64,000 nt of DNA from Warburgia ugandensis. Lineage: Eukaryota; Streptophyta; Magnoliopsida; Canellales; Canellaceae. The translations under genes and the position numbers were made by a program. A model generated the notes under the pieces. That model worked only from the letters and a program-made list of their open reading frames with translations, was not told where the DNA came from and searched no databases. Positions 51,874 to 63,154 of the stretch are shown here, in pieces; positions within the stretch are counted from its first letter, which is position 1; every line of letters starts with the position of its first letter. The stretch spans positions 24,573,445 through 24,637,444 of the forward strand of contig CP141132.1 in the NCBI GenBank assembly GCA_035236585.1, given 5' to 3'.

Positions 51874-53309
51874 TTAATTAAAATGAATTGTACCAAAGTC
51901 TTCACTTGGTTGAGGTGGTCTTGCACTACTACTTATGCTTATAATGTCCTCAACAAGCTCATCCATGGCAACTGTAATGGCAAAGTCTACAATCATATAG
52001 AATAAACATGCATTAGTCATTACTAAGCTCACATAAATTATAGTTTAAATATAGAATCATAAATTATTACCTTTATATCTATATAGTCAATCTCTCACAC
52101 AAATCAATGCATGCAATGTATCTGGCTTTAAAATAGTTCTATATTGGTCAAGAACCCAACCACCAATACTAAAAGCAAACTTTGATGCAACTGTGGATAT
52201 ATGAATGCTCAAGAAATCAAGAGCCATGGTAGCAAGTTCAGGATTCCTAAAATCAACATTTGAATCAAATATAAATGTAAATAAGATTATAAAAAATATT
52301 ATTTCTATAAGATAAGAGATTATTAATCAACCAACCTATATTGATTGCCTTTCTAGAATGCAAGAATGTCCATCCTTGACTCTTGCAACCTTGGCTCATC
52401 CAAATAAAGCTTCAATTGTGATTTTTGCATAGCCAAAGAATATTCTTCACTTTCAAATGAATCAAATTCCTAATGTAAATGCAATTATATTATTCAACTT
52501 AATGTAAGACAATTCATAGTAAATTTTAATATACTAAGCAATATAAAATGAAAGATATAATTATAAATATAATTACCTTCATGATATCTAAAACCTCTTG
52601 ACTATATGACAAGTTCTATATATCATCAGCATCAAGAGCACTACCTCTAGCCATTGGGGAAGATGAGGAAGGATTAGGGGAACTCTTAACCATATATTCA
52701 CTGAAGAGAGAGAATAACTTATCCCGAACTTGAGCAAACTCCAATCAACCATTACCAAATAATTTCTTGTATGAGACTTCCACAAAGGAGAGCTTATATC
52801 GAGGATCTAACACACATGCAATTGCCAAAATGATGCTGAATTCAGACTAGTACTTTGAAAACTTGGCAAACATTTGGGTGGACATACGCTTCATTTAGTC
52901 ATCATCACTTCTCATGTATTGTGTTAAACTCAAATAAATTGCAAATGCTACATGAAAGAAGAGATTTGTTGTAGGATACTTGGATCCAAAAAACATGCAG
53001 GTAGCATCATAAAAAATAGCCAAAAACTTCAAAATTTATGTAGCCTCTTCCCATTCATCGATAGAAAGACAGTGCTTATAATTTGAGTCACTTAGTTCTA
53101 AGTGACAAAATGCATGTTGGTAACAAAGAGTACTTTCAAGCATCACATAGGTTGAATTCCATCTTTTAGGACAATCTTGTCTTTAGCCTTTTTTTTATCT
53201 CAATTGACATGTAATTCGCACACTCTAAAAAATTTTGTTTTCTACCTTACGATGCCTTGACATATATGATACTCTCTCAAATTTTTTGAATAGGATAATC
53301 TATTTCTTT
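51874..53309 (-). pseudogene. hAT transposase, C-terminal half
   Basis: Minus strand in order: ESIIYVKAS.GRKQNFLECA, KMEFNLCDA, later SPNPSSSSPMARGSALDADD, then the hAT dimerisation domain NPELATMALDFLSIHISTVA, SKFAFSIGGWVLDQYRTILK and PDTLHALICVRD (about 52070-52260). A last exon reads AMDELVEDIISIS down to a stop at 51874. This is the RICESLEEPER/Ac type of transposase, which excises and reinserts the element. Many in-frame stops. An intron probably separates the dimerisation domain from the last exon (about 51990-52090). Upstream it is split from its N-terminal half by solo LTR D. Confidence 0.85.
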
Positions 53310-55673
53310 TGTAATGACTCCAATTTTGTAACATTGAAATCCCAAGTTAGCAATGAAAGTTCACTTTTTGGAAATAAGGATATTTTGGTCATTTCACTAT
53401 TCACCCTAACTAGACCCAGAAATTTGGTCTTAAGAATAGTACCATTAGGTGCGTCTCAAAAAAAGGAATCCAACAAGACCAAAATCACCCAAAATGGAGT
53501 TAAAATGAGCAAGTTATGGCCCTTTGAAGTTCAGGGGCAAAAATGTAATTTATAATAAAAATGGATTTAGCCTAAGAAACACAGGGGCCCGTTTTGATAC
53601 GGGCACCCCTCTTCTTTAACCTCCTAGACGGTTCTAGAATGGCGGTGTTTGGAGGAGAAGCCACCGCCATTCAATGGCGGTAAGAACCCCCTCCGGAACC
53701 CTCTTCAAGCTCTATAAATAGAGCTCTTGGGCGCCTCTAATGGCAGCCTAAAACCTTGGGAAAAACCCATCGTGGAGAAGCAAACAAGAGGAGAAAACGT
53801 GGAAAAAACCTGGCCACGAACCAGGTATGCCCAAAACCCCTCCAAACCCGTCTCCCCCTTAGTCCTAGGCTAAGTTTTCCCAAGTTTTTGCATGAAAAAT
53901 CATGCAAAATAGAGCTCTAGAGAGCCACGAAGGACCCAGGGACGGTCCCTACGTCAACAGACGCGCCCGCTGGGACACATGTCGCTGACGCGGGATGCAT
54001 TAACATCCCGGGCTTCCACGTCGTTTGACCCTTTATGTACACTCGGTACTAAAAAGCCTATAACTTGAGTTCTAGGGCTCTGATTGAGGCGCCGCAAAAG
54101 GCGCTGTATCTGTGTCGATGACGCGGACACACCCAAACTATAAAATACCTGATCAAGGCCTAATCTAAGGTAAGCACGACCCTTAGACTATGGTAGTGGC
54201 GCGGGGCCACTAAACCTTTGTAGAACTGACTATACCAAGGCCCAATTAGGGACCTTAGGAGACCCTTAGGCATGGGAATGAACCCTTAATGCCTAAGTAG
54301 TGTGCTAAACTATTCTAAAACTTATAAAAATAGGCCAAGCTAACCTTGTTCCCCTAAACCGTGTTCAGGAGCATACGAGGACAAGGGGATTAGCGTGATC
54401 TAACCAGGTAAGTGCTCTATCGCTACTAGACTTTTTAAAAGAACCCATGATTGTCTTGAGAATGCATGTTTTAACTTTAAGTTATATGACTTGTTTAGCA
54501 TGACTTAATTTTATAAACAAATTCAGCATGCATATGACAAATACATTATGCATAGACATGTTTTGCAAACAATTGCATATATTGTATGATTTGTGGGCAT
54601 TGAGTTTTTGAAAAATTACATGTCCTTGAGGGTTACCAAAAGATGCTGGAGTGCCCAAAAGACCCTGAGTAAGCAGTTGTGAGGGCCAGGTAGTTGTGAG
54701 GGACCCAAAGAGGAGGTTTTGAAAAAGAGGTTTTTGCTTGTTTGATCGTATATGATTTGGGCTAGTAAGCTCATGGGCGCTATGCCGAGAGATCTGGGGT
54801 GGCCTCCCAGCCTCTACCACTATTAGGTGGAATGTGTACCACGCCCAAAAAGGGCATGTCCCTACGTTGACTGCATGTGGTACAAGGGGCTACCACTGGT
54901 GTCACGGCACTGGATCGATGTGTCATATGCCCCGTGGAGGCTATGACCGAGTGTCCTCAGGTACCCAGGGACCACACGATGGCGAGGTCGTGGGCATAGT
55001 GGGCCCTATGTTTTGAGGATTTGCTTGCATTGCATATGGCATGACATGAGGTTGGTCGACTATACCATATATCCATGAGTTGGATTCAGTTGAGCATCTT
55101 ATGCATATCATTATGTTATGATATATATATATATGATACTTTTGACTTGGATTATGTGATTCTTTAAGTTGTCAGTATTCCAATTCGACAATGGTTTTTA
55201 ATATCGATATTGAACATGACTGTTCAAACATGCACATGTTTTGAAAGAGCATATGATTTTAAACATAGCATGCATTGTAAAACTAATAGTGATGGACTCC
55301 TACTAAGTATAGTATATACTCACCCAATCCTCAACATTTTTCAGACACAAAGTAAACACTTAAGGATAGAGTACACCTGTGACAAGAGACACCCAAATTA
55401 AGTACAAGTAAGTAAACCCCTACCTTATCTTTCAATGTTACTTGATTGTAGTTACTCTCTGTAGCTGAGGCTGTAACTAACACTTTCTTGGGATTAGAGT
55501 CAATTTAAAACTATGCCATGGCTGTATGATTTGAAAATGTATTTTGACACTCAGGGTTTTATACGAAAGATTGCTTTCCAAAAAGAAAAAGAATTTCATG
55601 CATTTCATATTTCTAAAACAAGATATCTCGCCTTTTTATCAAATTTGCATCATATAAAACCCAGGTCGTCACA
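53310..55673 (+). mobile_element. Solo LTR D, Tekay-like family, inside the hAT
   Basis: Starts TGTAATGACTCC and ends CCAGGTCGTCACA, with the perfect TSD TCTTT (53305-53309 and 55674-55678). A TATA box CTATAAATAGAG lies at about 53710-53722. It is close to copy B throughout, with a shorter middle. It splits the transposase ORF, so it landed after the hAT. Open frames crossing its left border are chance fusions. Confidence 0.95.
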
Positions 55674-56420
55674 TCTTTCAAGTCATCTTGCATAATCAAA
55701 TTCAAAACATGACCACAACAACAAAGATGAAGGAACTCTCCACCACAAACAAGAGCATTTCTAATGTTTAATTGATGCCTTAAAAGCTCAACAGAAGAAT
55801 CATTAACAAAAGCATTGTCTAAAGTGATTAAAAAAATCTTTTTCTCAATCCCCCATTCTACCAATAATGTGTATACCTTTTCTACTAATGATATTCCATT
55901 ATGTGGAGGTGGTAGGATAAATTTTTTTAATATCCTCTTGTGTAAGACCCACTCACTATCTAGAAAATATGTTGTAGGACATATATAGCCATCAGTAATA
56001 CAAGAAGTCCACAAATCAGATGTCAAACTTATCATACTAGGTGCCAACTCTAAGATCTCTTTTATCTTTCTTCTTTCTCTTTTATACATTCTCAGAACAT
56101 CAACTTTTACAATTTTCTACTAATCAAATGTAAATCTGCACGCAAATATTTTTGTACAGCTCTAATTCCATCATACTCAATAAATTGGAAAGGCAAATCA
56201 TACATAACAACTGCAAATGCTACTAACTCACGAAAAACTTTAGGATCAAACTTATCTCAACTTAGTGACATACTCCCCTAACTTTGAGGTAAAAGCAACT
56301 GACCTATATCATGAGAAGAGCTCCGTTGATAAGTCTTTATATGACATTTTACGTTACCTATACTAAATTTGCTGTCGCAAATATATATCGCAAAGCACTT
56401 CTTGCATTTACACCTTTGCT
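55674..56420 (-). pseudogene. hAT transposase, N-terminal half with BED-type finger
   Basis: The minus strand begins with a BED-like zinc finger, KCKKCFAIYICDSKFS with GNVKCHIKTYQR (about 56310-56400). Next come FDPKVFRELVAFAVVMYDLP, FQFIEYDGIRAVQKYL and a 158-residue open frame (55613-56089) with MYKRERRKIKEILELAP, SLTSDLWTSCITDGYI and FLITLDNAFVND, then LHLCCCGHVLNLIMQDDLKD. These are the standard order and motifs of plant hAT transposases: DNA binding, then the RNase H-like catalytic fold. The frame is broken by stops near 56090-56300 and the real start upstream of 56420 is unclear. Confidence 0.88.
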
Positions 56421-57697
56421 AGACAGCCTCCTCCAAACTCCAATTAATGAAACTTCAAACATGTTGTCAAACATTTTGACATCCAATGTGTGGGCCCCTT
56501 GCAACGGTGGCAAAAGAAGATCAAAATGTAAAAACCCTAAAAGTTAAAGAAATGTAGGTGTCAGTCGGGCAAGGGTGCATGTCATGCGATTGAAAAAACT
56601 TGTCAAGGAGGTGGTTTGAAGACCAAACCTCAACTTTGACATGGTTAATTGGAGACCACTTAGCTACACTTGGATTTGGTCTTCCAATCTTGCACATATG
56701 ACTATAATGATAATATTACTTCCTCTCGTATGACTCTACATTTACTTACACAGTTACACTTGCTAGATAGCTAACAAGTTTTGTAAGTGTCATACATTGT
56801 ATAAATGCTCATGATTTTCTTATACTAATTCCATATGTCATCACCAATTGATCTAATATATCTCATTTTCATCAAATTCATAAATATCATTTATCCAACT
56901 CATATAACTCAAGATTTGTTTTGATTTCTTACTAATCTTTCTCATTTCTAACTCCTAATTGATGATAATAGATTGGGAATAACTCATCCATGTAGAGTAA
57001 AAGGTACTCACTCTTAGTAATATCATTCAACATTTTTTATTTTTTCATGATCATTTTACCATCAATGCCAAATGTACTTCTTTTCATTATAGACTACAGT
57101 CCATAATTATTTTTAGTCTCACCAAAGTTATCATATCAATATCCCTCTAATTCTTAATAAACTTTTAGGCTAATTCAACAATTGAGTTATTATACCGATA
57201 TAGTTTATAACTTGGTAAATTCATATTTGTTGGCATTGTTGCACCATATGTATGAACTAGAATTTGTTTGCTAACCAAATATTATCATGGTTTACTTGTT
57301 TTTCATAATATGTTTGGGATTTTATTTTCCCATTTCCATATATCTCTATATCTCATTTTCTTTGTCATTTTATTCAAATTTTAAAGATCACTTCTTCATG
57401 CTCTAATTTTTTTTATCATATATCATTTATTATTGTCAAACTCTTCTCCTTTACTAAACTTATTTATCTCCAGAAATTCTTCCCAAGTAATAGCATTCCT
57501 ATTTTGAAAATTTTTCCATATTACTATCTCTTATGTAGAAATTTTAACTCTTACATTTATATACATTATTATCCTTTATTATTATCTTCAAAGTTTATAA
57601 TAAGTCTAATATTTTCATTTATTTCTACATTATTTTCAACATATTTTACAATTTATCACTTCTTTCTCTTAAACTCCACTGTTTCACTTAGCAAAGA

Positions 57698-57754
<57 letters not shown>

Positions 57755-57957
57755 TATATATATATATATATAAGTATTGGTGCATTTTATTTCTATACAT
57801 GTATGTTTACTTAAGACTTCAGATTAGACCTGCATATTATACATTACATCTTTTCTTACTGTTTCTTACTATTCCCTGTATTGGGATTCTTAACTTACTA
57901 AGTAGTAGCCCTAGTTATTTCACTAAGTAATACCTACTTATATTCTACTATTTCTTC
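56421..57957. other. hAT 5' non-coding region
   Basis: Very AT-rich. Lies upstream of the transposase and belongs to the hAT. It holds a (CA)n-(TA)n compound microsatellite at 57699-57772. No gene is seen. Open frames here (57504-57773) are AT-rich or repeat artefacts. Confidence 0.5.
57699..57772. repeat. (CA)n-(TA)n compound microsatellite
   Basis: About 54 bp of CA followed by about 19 bp of TA. Confidence 0.95.
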
Positions 57958-58260
57958 ATGAGTTAATTGCATTAGTTGTTTCTATTCTCATTCTCACCTA
58001 ATGAGTTAATTACATAACTCTTTCTATACTCATTCTCAACTAATGAGTTAATTACATAACTCCTATTCTCATTCTCACTTAATGAGTTAATTACATAACT
58101 CCTTTTATTCTCATTCTCACCTAATGAGTTAATTACATGACTCTTTCATTACTTATCCTCAACTAATGAGTTATATACTCATCCTCAACAATGAGTTAAT
58201 TACATAACTCTTTCTTTACTCATCCTTAACAACTAATGAGTTACTTACATAACTCTTTTT
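57958..58260. repeat. Minisatellite, eight 25-45 bp units
   Basis: Core ATGAGTTAATTACATAACTC recurs at 57958, 58001, 58043, 58082, 58124, 58166, 58191 and 58236, separated by CT-rich spacers such as TTCTCATTCTCACCTA. The sixth unit is shortened. It lies in the hAT, just left of the CACTA-like insertion. Confidence 0.9.
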
Positions 58261-58399
58261 AAGCTCACCCTGAACTAAGATTCTTTATTCTTTAAGGCTT
58301 AAGCAATATCAATTATTCAATTTCATTGTGCACAATTGGCTACAACCTAGTAGCCTACAATCTACTACTATATCAATTTTTCAATTTGCTATATTTAGG

Positions 58400-58700
58400 A
58401 ACTACAGGACGGTTAATACAAAACGGTCCTTTATAATAGAATAATATAAGACTATTATGTAATAATGGTCTTATATTTTGAATAATTATAGGATGGTTAT
58501 TTACTAATTGTCCTATATTGTGAATCTGATGCTTGTTAGTTATAGAAAGGTTATTTATAAACCGTCCTATGATTATTACTAAATAAAGGATTATTAATTA
58601 ATAATTGTCATATATTTATCATAATATAGGATGGTTTTCATAGAACAATCCTATATTGTTTTGATGATATAGTACTATTATGTTAGAACCGTCCTATATT
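58400..58700. repeat. Left subterminal inverted-motif array
   Basis: Repeated hairpin-like units: ACAGGACGGTTA..AACGGTCCT, ATAGGATGGTTA..TAATTGTCCTAT, AAGGTTATTTATAAACCGTCCT and ATAGGATGGTTTT..AACAATCCTAT. Each unit is a short inverted repeat of about 30 bp. Confidence 0.75.
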
Positions 58701-58955
58701 ATTCTTTCTATTATACATTATGAACCTTTCTTTCTCCTACCTTTCACTATTTCACTTCACATTTGTGCCCTAACCCCTAAGGAAATTCCTTCGAAGTCCA
58801 AGCTCTTAAGCTGGCCAAACCCCTTCAACCAGAATCAGAGAAAGTTTGCTAGTCAATCAAGGGGAGAGAAGAACCAAAGAGTGAGAAAGCAAGGGAGAAA
58901 CTCAGAAACCAATTGCTCACCACTGCCTAAGTGCCTGCTACACCTCAAGGTCCTC

Positions 58956-58960
<5 letters not shown>

Positions 58961-58989
<29 letters not shown>

Positions 58990-59041
58990 AAGAAGAAGAA
59001 GAAGAAGAAGGAGGAGGAGGAGGAGGAGGAGGAGAGAGAGA
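58961..59041. repeat. (GAA)n-(GAG)n-(GA)n repeat
   Basis: About 50 bp of GAA, 25 bp of GAG and a short GA run, upstream of the Ulp1-type gene. Poly-Arg and poly-Leu frames over it are artefacts. Confidence 0.9.
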
Positions 59042-59375
59042 CAGGGGAGAGAAGAAGAACTGAAGAAGAAGACAAATATAAGAAAAACAATAAGAGGCAA
59101 TGGAAGGAGATTCATCAAGTAACCTGGTTCTACTCTTGGAATTTCTATGTCACCATTTTCTACACTATTTTTGTTATGTAAAACTCTTATTATAGTACAT
59201 CTCAAAGATAGGGTTAAGGTTAACAATATTCTTCATTTGCAATAGGCATGGCTGCAAGCTTATACAACTTTGATCTACATCTGCATGATTCATGATTGCA
59301 TGTGACACGAGTTATTTCACTTACACTTTTCACTTTTCTAACTGTAGTTATTTTAATTTTCATTTGTGAAGCAAA

Positions 59376-61864
59376 CATGGAACATGAAGAAGTAGAATTA
59401 GAACAAGAACATGAAGAAGTAGTACAAGAACACTTGAAAGAGGTAGAAGTAGAACAAGGACAACAATTACAACACAGAAGAAGAACAATCGAGCCTATCA
59501 AGCACATGTCCACCAATAACACCACCTGTCAAGAGAAAGCCCAAGGGACCAACACAAATGGAACATATAAATAAGAGATCATCAAAGGGAATAAAATAAA
59601 CTGTACAATTCAATAGTAGAGGCTAACCGATAGGTGGTAGTACATATGCTTATGCTAGCTTCATATGTTGCACTATTAGAAGACTTGTGCTAGTCTCAAT
59701 GACTAATTGGAGACTTGTATTGCCAGAAGTCAAAAATGCAATATGGGAAATGGTCAAGGTATGTAAATTCTTCCTACATATAGCATAATTTGTCCCTTAT
59801 ATATTGTTTTTGTTTGCATATGATACACTAAGTCACTACTCACTAGTCAATAGTCATTAACCTGCTTCTTCTTTTGTTTTGTAGTCTACCTTTGTCGTAT
59901 CTGATGAGTGTAAGAAGCAAGCATTGCTAGGAGTTAGTGAACAATGGAGGAAATGGAAGAATGAGCTTTCAAGGAAATACATACTTCCAAATTCCAATGA
60001 ACCTTTTAGGCTTAACATGGTCCCTCAGTTGTATTCGTGCTTCATTGACCAAGAAGCATGGAATCAATTTGTACAATTTAAGCTATCTCCTAGTTTTGAG
60101 GTAATCACAACTTGAATCAGCCAAGCTAAATTTTGATTCTTGTAATTATTATAGCTAATTATATTTTGATTACATTACTTTGATGTCCAAGCAAAGCGTA
60201 TAAAAGGACAAATGGCCCATGCAACTAATCATATGTAGCACCACCTTTCAAGGGTTGGCTATGCATGATTAGAGGCAAAAGAAGTAAGTATATCATGTGA
60301 CATTTCATTTTTGTTTAATCATAGTATATTTTTATTTTATTAACTCTAACTTAGTCTCTCTCTTAATAGCAATAAAGGCTAGGACAACGAAGCCCATCGA
60401 CCGTGCTCTTCTTTGGAAAATGGCACATTCAAAAGGGCATAACTCCAAGACCTTTACTAACGAAACAACTATATCAATTGCATCAAGAATTGTAAGTGGT
60501 TTAAGACTTTAAGTTTAATATTTTTACTTTATGTGCCTACTTCCTAATTAACTAAATTTATACTTTTATGGTGTAGGGATCAGGTAGAGGTTCCACCTAA
60601 CATGCCTCCGTTCCTAAGGGTACTATACAGACTGGCCAATGAAGATAAGGAAATGAGCTCTGTAAGAATAGAGGCATGTGTGCTTGCAGATGATGTGGTT
60701 GAGGTTCCACTCTTCAAGGAAAACCTCTTAGCCATGTGTAATATAGCTCAATTGGAATACATGCACATCATCGTCTATATAGGGTATGTCATGGTGTAAC
60801 TCCTCTATTAGAGTTAGACTATTACAAATCAAAGTAACATTACTTGATTTTTTAATAATACTTGATGATTATTTGACATTAACCCAAATTCTCAATTCAG
60901 ACATTTGCATGGTAAGTTGCAAAGATTAGAGGTTAAGGACATTTACAAGTTCCCTGACCCTTCTCTTGTCTTTTGATTGGACCATTTGCCCACGAACAAA
61001 CAAAGTGAAGATATCATTCCTAGGCTCATGGGTTGCGCAAAGGGGCAAGCCTTACTATTCCCTACGATAGCGGGTACATTGTAACATATGTTGCTAAATT
61101 ATGTCATTTAAATTTCATAATTCATACACATGAATATCTATATCAGTTAAGATTTGAGAACATACAATTGAATTATTATTTTTATAGGTCCCATTGGATG
61201 CTACTAGCTTTGGATGTACATGGTGGCCATGTAATGTTCTTCGATTCATGTGGAGTGCACATTCTAGAACACCTGATGGAAATTATAAACAAGTAAATCT
61301 TTATTATTCCTTTCACTATAATATAACTACTCACCTGATAAGTGGCAACTATCATAATATTCATAATCCAATGTTTTTCAATTATATATGTGTAGTGCAT
61401 GGCATTAATGGGTTGAGCAGGAAGGTATTGATCACCCAGCAAAACTCAACTGGAAGAAGGCCAAGGTAAGGTTTACTAATTACTGCTCTTTATACTCTTT
61501 ATTATAATTTTAGACCTGAACTTATTTGACATGATATTTGACCCTTTTCTGTTGTCATTGGTGACATTAGTGTGCAGTGCCCTAAACAAAAATCCGATTG
61601 GGAGTGTGGGTATTATGTTCTCAGATACATGAGAACCCTCATTCGCAATGGATTTACAATCTCACCATTGAGAAAGGTAAGACTTACTGACCAATGTTAC
61701 ATTTTTGTTTTGTATATTTCCTAACTAAATCCAAGATTACATTTTTGAACTAAGTTATTATATGTTTCTTGCAGGTGGATTTGGGAAGCAAGAGCTACTC
61801 CCAGTTGAATCTATATGATATTAGAATGGAATGGACAGATCATATTATGAATTTTAATATGTAG
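59376..61864 (+). pseudogene. Ptta/En/Spm-type plus Ulp1-like protease gene (broken)
   Basis: Probable exons with GT..AG borders: up to 59759, 59885-60100, about 60192-60283, 60369-60491, 60577-60782, about 60901-61073, 61189-61291, about 61422-61466, 61571-61676 and 61775-61864 (stop at 61862-61864). The first parts read a Glu-rich N-terminus, then KGPTQMEHINKRSSKGIK, WRLVLPEVKNAIWEMVK, EQWRKWKNELSRKYILPNSN and IDRALLWKMAHSKGHNS, the plant En/Spm-associated transposase-like domain. The later parts read PHWMLLALDVHGGHVMFFDS and QCPKQKSDWECGYYVLRYM, the C48 (Ulp1/SUMO protease) core with the His, Asp, Gln and Cys still present. At least two in-frame stops lie in 59575-59640, and more in 60190-60240 and near 60975. 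The proteolytic role in transposition is unknown. Confidence 0.75.
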
Positions 61865-61928
61865 TTCAGTGATGTAAATGAATGTATCAATCATGTATAT
61901 ACATTTTACTCAAATATAATACAAAGAT

Positions 61929-62339
61929 CAGTTCATTTCTATTGATGTGTTCTACTTTTCTTTTGATTGAGCTACACTATGTGTCAATGTATGTGCTTTC
62001 TTTGTTTCAAACTTTCAATCATGGGATTGGGAAGTTGGTGTCTTGAACCAAACATATGATATCGGATGTGGATGTCCATGAAGAAGAGTGAATGTATCAT
62101 GTATGGGTGATTGGGTGTACTTTTATTTATTCAATTCAATGTGAACTGTATGGAGAAGTTATAGAATGTTGGAAGTGAATGTGTACAATGATTATAAATA
62201 TAGCAGGTTATAGAATATGAATGTATTATTTTGTCACATCAGTCCATTTCTATGGATTTATTCCATTTTTCTTTTGATTCAAGTATGTGTCAAGGGTGTG
62301 CTTTCTTTATTTCAAAATTTTAATGATGGGAGGTTGGTG
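61929..62339. repeat. Direct duplication downstream of the Ulp1-type gene
   Basis: 61929-62040 and 62240-62339 are similar over about 110 bp (CAGT(T/C)CATTTCTAT.GAT.., CTTTTGATT, TGTGCTTTCTTT.TTTCAAA, GGTTGGTG). The spacing of about 310 bp suggests a tandem duplication of the gene's 3' flank, now diverged. Confidence 0.7.
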
Positions 62340-62483
62340 TGTTTAAGGCTTCAAGACAGGGTTGTGATATGTGAGGTTGTGTATGGAGAGAATTGTGTAT
62401 GGACACTGGACACTTGGACAGTAATACTGGAATGGTTATACTTTTTAGCTAATGTAGGATGGGCATATAGTATCGGCCCTATA

Positions 62484-62880
62484 TAACTAATTAAATATAG
62501 GACGGTTAACAAATAACTGTCCTATAGAATCTTAAAATATAGGACGGTTACTTAATAACCATCTTATAGAACCTTAAAATATAGGACGCCTACTTATTAA
62601 CTGTCCATAGGATGGTTAATTATTAACCATCTTATAAAACGTATAAAAATATACAATCGTATGTATTAACCATCCTAAAGAACCTATAAAAATATAGGAC
62701 TATTAAAACCTTTAATTATATAGGATGGTTACTTATTAACAGTCCTATATAATGTACAAAATATAGGACGACTATTTATTAACTGTCCTATATCAATTTA
62801 AATATAGGATTGTTACTCAGAAACCATCCTATTTCGTGTAAAAGAATATAGGATAGTTATTAAGTAACTGCCCTATATTT
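62484..62880. repeat. Right subterminal inverted-motif array
   Basis: About nine units of ATAGGACGGTTA..TAAC(T/C)GTCCTAT type, each an imperfect palindrome. It is denser and longer than the array on the left. Confidence 0.8.
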
Positions 62881-63154
62881 ATAAGATGATTCAGCACAAT
62901 AGTTTAACATGTCATGACTCACGAGTAGAATGGGTCAATGCGATGTGTTAATAGGTCACGTGTCATACGTGTCAACATGAAGTTTTACCAAGTCACGTGT
63001 TAGACGGGTCAACATGACATGTCCTAATGGTTGACACGAACATGACATGATTTTGAGCATGTATTTTCTGGGTTAAACCGATCAATGACACGACCACGAT
63101 AGGACTCGACCCTAACCTGCTAAATGTGTGTCGTGTCGTATTTTGCCAGGCCTA

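Larger units (their letters stand above)
58400..62882 (+). mobile_element. CACTA-like transposon with Ulp1-type gene
   Basis: Both ends are arrays of an imperfect palindromic motif around ATAGGACGGTTA / TAACCGTCCTAT (left 58400-58700, right 62484-62880), like the subterminal repeats of plant CACTA (En/Spm) elements. The left border ACTACAGGACGG may be a decayed CACTACAGG end. The right border is not defined. Inside lies one multi-exon gene with a plant En/Spm-associated domain and a Ulp1-like protease domain, as carried by CACTA elements. No TNP2 transposase is seen in the 4.5 kb, so it is non-autonomous. It is nested in the hAT, whose subterminal repeat resumes at about 62905. Confidence 0.65.
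51294..63154 (-). mobile_element. hAT DNA transposon carrying two nested elements
   Basis: Left end TAGGCCTGGCAATTTGGG, right end TTTTGCCAGGCCTA, giving terminal inverted repeats of TAGGCCTGGCAA. The flanking 8-bp direct repeats ATCTCAAC (51286-51293) and AACTCAAC (63155-63162) match at 7 of 8, the TSD length of hAT elements. Both subterminal regions are packed with ACACGA/ACATGACACG words (51310-51620 and 62905-63135). The transposase lies on the minus strand. A solo LTR (53310-55673) and a CACTA-like element (about 58400-62882) are nested inside. Without them the transposon is about 5.0 kb, normal for an autonomous plant hAT. Confidence 0.93.

Noticed and set aside
53235-53555. 106-residue open frame on the plus strand
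   Set aside because: It crosses the left border of solo LTR D and its target duplication, so it is a chance fusion of hAT antisense and LTR sequence.
59220-59525. Cys-rich 101-residue frame on the minus strand
   Set aside because: It is the antisense of the Glu-rich first coding part of the Ulp1-type gene. GAA/GAR codons read as Cys/Ser/Phe in reverse.
59376-61864. Ulp1/SUMO protease as a host gene
   Set aside because: The En/Spm-associated domain on the same gene, the flanking subterminal arrays and the in-frame stops show a transposon-borne pseudogene.
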